Positions 7,697 through 16,500 of a stretch of 64,000 nt of DNA are shown here, one piece after another (the first letter of the stretch is position 1; the number at the start of each line of letters is the position of its first letter). The notes beneath the pieces are model-generated. The model was not told the DNA's origin. It made no database searches and saw nothing but the letters and a program-made list of their open reading frames with translations. The stretch lies in assembly GCF_963678635.1 (NCBI RefSeq), contig NC_087065.1, positions 40,735,430-40,799,429 on the forward strand, in the 5' to 3' direction. The translations under genes and the position numbers were made by a program. The stretch is from Symsagittifera roscoffensis. Taxonomy: Eukaryota > Xenacoelomorpha > Acoela > Convolutidae.

Positions 7697-9914
7697 TAGT
7701 TTTGGGTATACTCTTCACATGACCAGGGGGTGTCGTCAGCTGCCTGAATATCTTCACGTGTTGTCCAATCGGCGCTCTCGTTGTCAGGAATCTTCCTGGT
7801 CTCTCTTCACGATTCCCCTCATCATGATTCAGCCTCACATCTTGCAATGGTCTCGCTTTCACTGGTCCCATCGTGTTGTTAGAGGGCAGTCCCTCTAAGT
7901 CAGCAAATCTCAAGGCCGTCGTGGAGCTGAAATTTATGTTAGCGGCTATCAACCAGTCTACGCCGGTTATCGAGTACAATCTGCTGACGGATAGCGTCGC
8001 TCCATTCAGCATCCTCCTCGCATCTTCGATGAAGCTTACCCTCTGGAGATCCAGCTTCAATAGCTCGTCTTTGTATATATGCCAGGGTGACGGTATGGGT
8101 CTTGACCACATCAACGAGCCTCTGCTTGGACGTCTCTCCTCTCGACTGTTACTTGTCGTCTCCGATCTAGTGTCCGATCTAGTGTCCGATCTAGACGTGC
8201 CGGCTGTCTCTTCGATTGGGTTGACAGGTCCTATTCTTCTCCTAGGATGGATGGTCCTCCTCATCGGTGCTTCTCGCAATCGATCCTGTACGTCTGTCCT
8301 TTGACCTGGTGCGCTGGAGCTTTGTTGCCTGTAGTTCGTGACGGCCGGGACCGTACCCAAGCGTGTCTCCAGGCTAGGAGGCACAAAGGTGGTAATCACC
8401 GCGTCACTCACTGTTCCTTCCTCTTTCAGCACTCCTGTGTCAAAGAGTTCTGCTTCCAGCTCGTCCAACCGCTCTTGGAAGACTCGATTCAACCAAGCTT
8501 GTCCTTCGATACTGTCGAAGTGGATGCCGTCCGTGGTCAGTCTGGCCTGATCCATAGCTCTCAACTCATGTTCGATGTCCATGAGGATCATTCTTCCGGC
8601 GTTCCGACTTGCGAGGTACCTCAAGATGTTATTCCACCTGACGACTCCCTCGTTGTGCCTACTTCCTGATGCTGTCAGGCTTCTCGTATTCATTGGCGCA
8701 GTGCAAACGGTCAGTACCGCGCAATTGAATTTCTGCCAGAGGGTAGTAAACAAACACACCATCATTGACTCCCATAGTGCTTCCTGCTCATCTGAACCTC
8801 TGGAGATGTCATTCGTCCCAACTAAGATCATCACATTGGGGATCCTACCTGGATTCATCACTTCCACCATTCGATATAATTGGGCTATCGTCGCACCTCC
8901 AAAGGCCATCACCGTGGTGACCCACGAGGTCCTCAAATTCGACAGCACTCTGACCAAGCTGTCTTCCAGTATCAGATGAGATGTCCCGAGTGGTGGTTGC
9001 TGCAGGTTTACTGCCGGGCTCCAAGTCGCTCGATTGAAGCAAGCTCTCGGATCTGTCTCCGGAACTCCGGTGAAATTATATTTCAATCGATTATTCTTCT
9101 GCACGTCTATTATGCGAGACAGTTTCTTCGCTGGCATCTTCCGTATTCTTCTCTCCGGGGCCCTCGAGCTCCCCATGAGTGGTGTCACGTCACTTATCCC
9201 CTGTCTGATCACGGTCTGGGAGAGTCGTACTCTGCCCGTGTCGTCAATCGTTCCATAGGGTGCAGTCACCCCGGATCCTGGCGCATTCTTGTTAGCGACC
9301 AGTCGTCCAGCTGTCTCTATCAGCTTCCTCACTGTCTGTTCCACGACGGGGTCACCCAAGGTGTCACTAGGATCCGGGATTGTTACTCGATTTGTCTCTG
9401 CTGGGAGCCGTGTCTCCGTTGTTTGACTCATTTCTCGAGGCGTCAAGAGCTCCATCGGGGACTGCCCACGAGGAATATCCCTTGCAGGTATTACTTTCTC
9501 CACGGCCGTTGTCAACGCCATCTGTTCCGATCGCTCTTTGTAGTCCTGCCTTAAGCGCTCAATCTCAATCTCCTGACCCTGCTTTTTGTTGCAGTCTTTA
9601 AACAACTTTCTCCACGGGTCTCGATCTTCCTCCATCTGGAGCATACTTTTGGTCATCTCGTCCAGCTCCTTCTTCGTACTTTTCAGTTCATCGTTCACCT
9701 CATCCAGATCTTGCATGGTTTGGTTCGTCTGAACCTTCTGTCCTACTTTCGCCCTTTTTGGTGGCACAGCTGCTCTCAGTGGTGAACCAGACGAGGCCGC
9801 CTCGCTGTTCATCTCCCGATGCATTCTCGTCAGCCCAGGTTTGGGCTTGGAGGGCATTGGCATCTCACCTGGTTGGTAAGTCCTAGAACTTCCCAATCCA
9901 GGCTCATTCGCCAA
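7680..9914 (-). CDS. Element A ORF b: coiled coil plus SGNH hydrolase (about 744 aa)
   Basis: Order: a predicted coiled coil (residues ~67-130), a linker, then an SGNH/GDSL-type hydrolase (~311-480; about 8475-8984). The four blocks are visible: nucleophile block LILEDSLVR (S319, with Glu replacing the usual Gly), glycine block AFGGA, asparagine block LVGTNDI (N368) and TTDGIHF (D462/H465). The tail is Arg/Ser-rich, with a 12-nt tandem repeat encoding SDTR units (around 8164-8199). SGNH enzymes are esterases/lipases or acetyl-hydrolases; the substrate here is unknown. No ATG lies at the beginning: the frame opens at a TTG directly after the TGA of ORF a and is in the same frame, so it is probably the continuation of ORF a. 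Confidence 0.8.
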   Translation of the reverse strand: MANEPGLGSSRTYQPGEMPMPSKPKPGLTRMHREMNSEAASSGSPLRAAVPPKRAKVGQKVQTNQTMQDLDEVNDELKSTKKELDEMTKSMLQMEEDRDPWRKLFKDCNKKQGQEIEIERLRQDYKERSEQMALTTAVEKVIPARDIPRGQSPMELLTPREMSQTTETRLPAETNRVTIPDPSDTLGDPVVEQTVRKLIETAGRLVANKNAPGSGVTAPYGTIDDTGRVRLSQTVIRQGISDVTPLMGSSRAPERRIRKMPAKKLSRIIDVQKNNRLKYNFTGVPETDPRACFNRATWSPAVNLQQPPLGTSHLILEDSLVRVLSNLRTSWVTTVMAFGGATIAQLYRMVEVMNPGRIPNVMILVGTNDISRGSDEQEALWESMMVCLFTTLWQKFNCAVLTVCTAPMNTRSLTASGSRHNEGVVRWNNILRYLASRNAGRMILMDIEHELRAMDQARLTTDGIHFDSIEGQAWLNRVFQERLDELEAELFDTGVLKEEGTVSDAVITTFVPPSLETRLGTVPAVTNYRQQSSSAPGQRTDVQDRLREAPMRRTIHPRRRIGPVNPIEETAGTSRSDTRSDTRSETTSNSREERRPSRGSLMWSRPIPSPWHIYKDELLKLDLQRVSFIEDARRMLNGATLSVSRLYSITGVDWLIAANINFSSTTALRFADLEGLPSNNTMGPVKARPLQDVRLNHDEGNREERPGRFLTTRAPIGQHVKIFRQLTTPPGHVKSIPKTSESRW

Positions 9915-9941
9915 GTCACTCCCTGAGAGAGCCCCGTTTCT

Positions 9942-10196
9942 TCACCTCATCACTCTCATGTTCGGGCGGTCTAGTACTCCCCTTTCTCCATATGCTGCCA
10001 TCAACAGGACTTCCGTGGGGCGATCCCCACGGTTGTCGTGCCTCAAGATGTTGATCAGGGCGGTCAGCAACATGACTACCTCTGGGTCCTCCAGAGCGAA
10101 GTCCCGATCGATCAGCCGACGATAGATCGCATCTATCATCGGTCCTACATATGCCTCTGCCAGGTCCATCAATTCATCTAAGTTGAAATTGTCCAT
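9942..10196 (-). CDS. Element A ORF a: small helical ORF directly before the SGNH ORF
   Basis: From the first ATG (10194-10196) this encodes ~84 residues (the open frame begins 13 codons earlier). It is rich in Leu/Asp/Glu and looks helical (FNLDELMDLAEAYVGPMIDA). It ends at TGA 9942-9944, and the same frame continues with no further stop into ORF b. It lies just downstream of a strong splice-acceptor-like sequence, so its ATG would be the first one on a spliced accessory mRNA. It may be the N-terminus of the SGNH protein. No homologue recognised. Confidence 0.5.
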   Translation of the reverse strand: MDNFNLDELMDLAEAYVGPMIDAIYRRLIDRDFALEDPEVVMLLTALINILRHDNRGDRPTEVLLMAAYGERGVLDRPNMRVMR

Positions 10197-10591
10197 ACTG
10201 TTCTTCAGATTTGATTTGATTCGATTCGGTTCCAAGGTTTTGACTCAATCGAGTAATTAAATGATCAATCAGGATCTAGAAAAGAAGTCACAAATATCAC
10301 ACTTGTCAGTTTCACCATAACATATATCGTTAAAATTTGCTTAAAAACAGTTCAGATAAAAAGATATTTATCCTAAAATTTATTAAAATCAATTGGTCTC
10401 TAAAATTTTGGAATTCTACCTAAGATTGGACAGTCCAAACTTTGGATCTATTCCTAAGATCGTCATTCAGTTGTTCATGGTCACTAACCCCTACTTACCC
10501 ATGATCTTAATAACCTAACACATAACATAACATAACATAACACATATTACATACAGCTAAGTCTTTGGCCTAACACCCTCTCGCACGTCAC
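10197..10591 (-). other. Non-coding spacer between Gag-Pol and the accessory ORFs
   Basis: About 395 bp without a convincing gene, AT-rich compared with both flanks. In sense orientation it runs from the TGA of Gag-Pol to ORF a. A short tandem ACATA repeat (about 10517-10542) and the putative 3' splice acceptor at 10276 are the only structures noted. Confidence 0.6.
10276..10290 (-). promoter_or_regulatory. Putative 3' splice acceptor for the accessory-ORF mRNA
   Basis: On the minus strand the sequence reads GACTTCTTTTCTAG followed by ATCC, a pyrimidine tract ending in TAG, about 80 nt ahead of the first ATG of ORF a. Retroviruses and errantiviruses express genes downstream of pol from a spliced RNA, so an acceptor here fits. 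The donor, expected in the leader, was not identified. Confidence 0.45.
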
Positions 10592-13500
10592 TCAGCCTAT
10601 ACTTAAGTAATATTTCTTATGTAGATATACTTGTATGTTCGTATCAGAGAATATCACGTGTACAAGCGCGTACAATTCCCGAGGATGCAGTCTTCCTCTG
10701 TTTGGATCGTACACTGGAAGCGAGAGCTCCTTCACGTCCATTTCCACAAGGAAGTCCCTCAGCCTCGTCAAGGACAAGACTAGGTTCTCTGGGTCCACGT
10801 GCTGCTTCTCCGTCGCCCTCGTTACCAAGAAGCATAGGTATTTTCCCGGTATCTGGGACGCCGCCGGAGGTAAGGCTGCTACGCCCCCTATCCCTGGTCT
10901 TTGCTTCCAAAAGAATTCCACGTTTTTGTATTCTCTCTTAAAATCTGCCGCCAGCGCTGTCCTAAAACTCATGTCTGCTGTGATTGCTATCGCACATGTT
11001 CTATTTGTGAGTATGAAATCACTGTCTGTTAGTATTATGTTACTTGAATATTCATTTGGTAAGTTAAAATATGACTCAACTACCCTGCCTATGTCAGGTT
11101 TCTTAGGTTCTTCGCCTGTTTCTGCTTCTAAGTCTCCTGTTTCTCTTGCTAATCTTAATTTTTTTATTATCAAGTTTTCAGTGTGGGTAAGTCCTACCCC
11201 TACTGCCCGGACAAAAATATCCATCGACGTCCCCGTCGATCGCATACCGGGTATCAAGTCTAGGTTAGAAGCTGCAATGAGTAGTCGTCCTTCCTGGGCA
11301 GCCCAGGAAGGATCATCTCGTTCGGTCTTGATGTATTTCATGCTTTCACGATCTACGTCTTGAATTGTGACACTGGTCTCCTCAGGATCCGAGGTCGTTT
11401 CATTCAGCCATTCTAAGACACGCAAGTTCGTCAAGTCTTGTTCACATGACTGCTGTTGCTCATCGTCGAATTCTACCTCGGGTTTCGACCAGTCGCCAAC
11501 CCACTCATCGTCGTGATCATCGACTATGTCAATGTCTTGTGACACAGTTATTTCCTCTAGACCCACTACTTCCTCTACTATCTTCTTCAGATCTATCCTA
11601 TCCACTACAAAGTCGTCACCGTAAGGATTGTATTTCTTTCTTGGTCTCGTCCCGTCCTTCTGACGAGTCTGTATCGTGAACGGCAGATCCGGTTCCAAGT
11701 TCTTGGGAACCTCTATCTGTTCGGGATCCTGCCAATCTTCCTCTGCGTAGGGTAAGGTTTCATCGTCCGCTTCGATCTCTTCGTTTGGATCCAGGTCCAG
11801 CGGTGTATCCGTACCTTCCTCTACGACTTCGTTTCCATCGCTCTTCTCCCTGGTGCCTTTTTCATTGACCTCACAAGCAGGATTCATCATTAGATAATCC
11901 CCTTCTTCCATGTCTGCAGGTATACACCAGTCTTCTGTCGATGGATTGTGTGGCTTGATGTTCTCGTAGTCGGCGGCTCGGCCAGTACTCAGTCTATAAA
12001 AGCGTCCCTCCTGGTGAACCTCTGTAATCATGAAGGGTCCCCTCCATTTTTTTAGGAGCTTTTTTGTCCCTTTCGGTGGTATAACGTTCTGAAATACCCA
12101 TACGTAGTCTCCCACCGAGTAAGCCTTTGCACCAGCTGCTTTCTTGTCGAATCTTTTCCTCGGCCTTGCCTGTGCTTGCTGAGTATTTCGTCTACACAAA
12201 TCATTCAACTCCTGTTGGCGTCTGATCACATCCCTCACGTAGACCTGTGGGGACGTTTTCGTTCCCTCATACTCTGGGTAGAAGAAGGTTAAGGGTAAAG
12301 ACTTTTCGTGTCCAGTTAGCATCATGTGTGGACTGACTCCGGTGGTGGAGTGTTGCGTGCTGTTATATGCTCCCATCACCTGTGGAAGGTATATGTCCCA
12401 ATCGGTCATGTACCTGGAACAATATACTCTCAGCATCGACACTAACGTCCTATTCTGTCTTTCCACTAAGCCATTCGTCTGAGGGTGGTGTGTCGTGGAG
12501 TGAGCTTGAGCTACCTGTGAACGTCTCATGAGCTCTTTCGTAAGTTCTCCTACGAAAGCTGTTCCATTATCCGATTGAAACGTCATCGGACAACCATGTC
12601 TTGCTATCCACGTATTGATCAGGTGGTTGCATGTCTCTTCCGCCGAGGCAGTTAAGTGGGGCACGGCCTCTGCATACTTCGTAAAATGATCTATCATGAC
12701 CAGCACCTGATTATAACCATTGTCTGTCATGCATATCTTTTGGTGATCTATCTGCACCACCTCGTTGAATTCAGACGACTCGATCGATTGTAAAGGAAAT
12801 CGCAACTTCCTTGGATCCTTGACCTGTTGGCATGACAGACATGCTGTTACCCACTTCTCGCATGCCTTTTTCATCCCAGGCCACTCAAAGCGCTTCAGGA
12901 TCCTCTGATATACTTTGTCGATCCCCTGATGGCCCATCTGATCATGTGACCTGAATAATAGTTCTGTCTGATAGAATTGCAGTAACACTATCGCATTATA
13001 CTTGTATAGGACTCTGTCTTCCTCCCTTCTTTTGCAAGCCACAACCCCGTCTTTGTTCAAATATAACCTTCCTTCCTTCTGCATGAAGTATTGTCTCAAG
13101 ATGCGATAACTATCTTCCTCGAGGTCCCTTTTATCTGGAGAACCATTCTCGATCCACCTTTTCAGGTTGCTTGTCATGCGATCATTTCTCTGCGCCCTTA
13201 GAAGGTCCGAGAGTCTGTATCTCGCCTTTAAGTACGTCTTCATGACCCTCATCTGACTATTCAGCTCGTTGGGCTGGTGTGTGTCTTCTTCCATCTTAAC
13301 GCACCAAATCTTCGCCAGCGGCTGTGTTTCTTGTTTAAACGGCTGAAGATCAGTACTGACTACCTCTTTTTGCGGCAACAGGCTTATCGAACGTTTCGAT
13401 ACCGCTATTGTCTCCAAGTCATCCGCTGCGTTGTCAAAGACTCTTTCGCCTGGTATAAGGTAGCGATCGCTGTCAGGATCCTGGTACACCTCTCTGTCCA

Positions 13501-16500
13501 GATCCCTTGCCCGAGTTGCCACTAGTAGTGTGTGTATCGCTAGTTCTGACAGTTCTAATCCCGAGCTCGAGTTCCTGTCTGAATAGGTGTCCATTCCTGA
13601 GTTGCGGGAATTATCATCCATCGAAGAGGTTGTGCTGGAGACTGCACGCTCCTCCAGATCATGCCTGTGCCTTCTTCGCATCCATCTGAACTCCCCGGAC
13701 AAAACCTTGTTCTTTAGGTCCTGTTTCTCATCGGGAATTCTCTCGTCTATCTCAGACTCCCCGGACAAATTTTCTTGTCCCGGGTATTGATCTTGTGATC
13801 GCTGGTTCTTCTCATCATTCGTCTCCCCGGACAAATAGTTATGCAGCAGGTTTTGTTCTACCTTTTTACCTTCCTTATCCTGGTCCACAAAGGTGACAGT
13901 TTTCTTTCGCGTACTGCTCCCTTGTTCCTTCTGTTTGTAAGAAGTACTGGTTAAAATCTCGTGGGGTATTGAGGATACTAGTTGCTGAACTATTGTCCTA
14001 CAATCCCTCTCGTTCTCTTCGTGCTGTCGTCTGGACGGCATGATCTTCACCTTCTCACTGACTGTTAGCAATGCCACTGCTGCTGTCCACTCGGGGTCAT
14101 CTCTGGTAACTTCTCTTTCTAACAATCCACCGAGCATCCGCATCACTTGCGGTGTGACTTGCACCGTTTTATCCAATAATGAGAGGCTGTTTATGTTCAT
14201 GCGAGAGAGTTCTTGCTGGACCAGGTTCGAGCGCAGCAACAGATCCAAGGGGACCGGGTCTTCCTTGGATAGGATCTTTATCTCGGCTGCTTTCTCTACA
14301 GGTAACTCAGGATGCCCTGGAATTGGATGTCCAGACTTATCCAACCATCTCGTTAAGGGAAGCGCTTCATAAGTTTCTTTGTCCAGAAACGAGAATCCCT
14401 CCATTATTTCCGCCTGATTGGCCTGCTTCTGCTCCAATCTTTCATAGAACTCAGTTTTCTTGCTGAGGCTGTCAGCATTCTGGTGTTTATCACGCATCCT
14501 ATGTTCGATTATCATATGGTAGCCATCCAATCTTAATATCCATCTACCAATATAACTCTGATCCATCGAGTAGGTCTTCAACCAGGATAACGCTCTGTTG
14601 TCCACGCGTAACTTGAAGGGAGCGCTCCCCAAGTATGCGCGGTACTTTTCCACGAAGGTGACTACTGCAAACCTTTCTGCCTTTGGTGCGCCGTATTTCA
14701 TCTCTGTGTCACTCAAGACCTTGCTGCCGTATGCAATAGGACGGAGAACTGTTCTTCCGTTCCATTCTTGCTCTTGATGCAAAATTCCTGAGATGGCCAC
14801 CACCGATGCGTCTGTGTCAAGAACATACATGCCCTTCTCTGTAGGCATGCCCAGCACTGGCGCTTCGCACAGTTCCCGCTTTATGTTCTCGAAAGCAACC
14901 TGTGCCTCATCGTTCCATTCGAACTTTTTCCCCTTGTTGCGCATCAGCTTCTGCATCGGATACACCTTGTCCGCATATCCTTTTATGAATTCCCGGTAGT
15001 AATTGGCAAACCCTAGGAAGCTCAGGAGCTGTGTGTCCGTTCTGGGAGCTTTCCACGTCAACACTGCTTCCACTGCTTCCGGGTCCGGCCTCACACCATG
15101 CCTATCCACCATTCTTCCCAGGTACTTTATCGAATCCCTAAGGATTTCACATTTCGATGGTTTGCACTTCAATCCTGCTATTTTCATGCATCCAAAGACC
15201 TCATCGAGCCTATCAATGTGGTCTTCCAGGGTCGGTGTCGCTATGACTACGTCATCCACAGAACACATCACGAGATTCCCGTACTTCTTGGTCACTCTCG
15301 TCAAAGCCTGAGCCATCAGTCTTTGAAAAGTGGCCGTTGCATTGCACAAGCCGAAGGGCATCCTCTTCCACTGGTACAATCCCAATTCGCACGCGAATCC
15401 GGTTTTCTCTCTGTCCTTCTTACGCAGAGGGACCTGCCAGAAGGCAGAACCTAAGTCCAATGTGGTGAAGAACTTGGCATCACCAAGCTTAGATAGGCTC
15501 CCGTCTATTCGCGGTATCGGGTACGCATCTTTTATCGTTACCGCGTTCAAGTAACGAAAGTCGCAACAAAATCTAAGCTGCCCCCCTTTCTTTTTCGCCA
15601 TTACTACCCCGCAAGCCCATGGTGATTTAGAGGGTTCTTTCATGTCGTATTCAAGCAACATTTCTATTTCCGCTCGGCACGTTTCCGATTTGTGTGGCGT
15701 CATTCGCCTTGCGCCTTCCCTATGGGGAACGGCGCCCTCTTCTAGTTCGATGTCGTGTTCGACGAAATTACAGCAACCGATATCCGCCTTATGTTTTGAA
15801 AATACATCTGCGTTCCGATTTAGGAGGTCCCGCAATTTTTCGAAATCTTCCTCACCTATTTTCCCTTTTAAATGTTCTATCTCTGGCAAAACCGGTTTGT
15901 CAGATTCTAGTTCATATGACGAGGGGCGTTCCGGAAAATTCGAGCAGCTTGATAAGCCGTCGTCCGTTTCGGATTTCATTGAAAACAATTTATGAATAGA
16001 TTTTAATTCATTAATCCTCTTTAAAATTTTATCTTTATTGGCATGATAAGGACAGTCTTTCACACTATATTTCTTCAAGTTTTGTGTCTCCTCATAGTCG
16101 GTCCTCATCGGCAAAGCGTAGCCAAGCTTCTTTCCACGCTGGATTGAAACCGTGGTGTCCAGTGTGTTCAACAACACACTGACACATAGTCCGTTTCGCG
16201 TTACGAAGAAGCTCCGGCCTAAAATCACCGAACTCTGACTATTTGGATTCGGTACTAAGCAAACCTGTTTACTATCACTTAACGAATTCAAATTTCTCAT
16301 TCTAAAAATTGCTACCACAGCTTGCCCTGGTTGTAGTTTTACTTTTCTATCCAAAAAAATTGGTACCTTGTTTTCGTCTGTTATTATCCTATTAATTGGT
16401 CTCTTAACATACTTCCGGTCCGGGTTTCTAATCTTTATCAGACCGTTGTTCAAGTCAATCATCACGTCAAAATTCCTGACAAAATCTCTGCCCAAGATGA

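Noticed and set aside
13680-13835. Repeated CTCCCCGGACAAA inside the Gag-Pol ORF, similar to the leader TCCGGA words
   Set aside because: These bases encode the LSGE motif; the word order differs from the leader repeats, so I treat it as a coding repeat.
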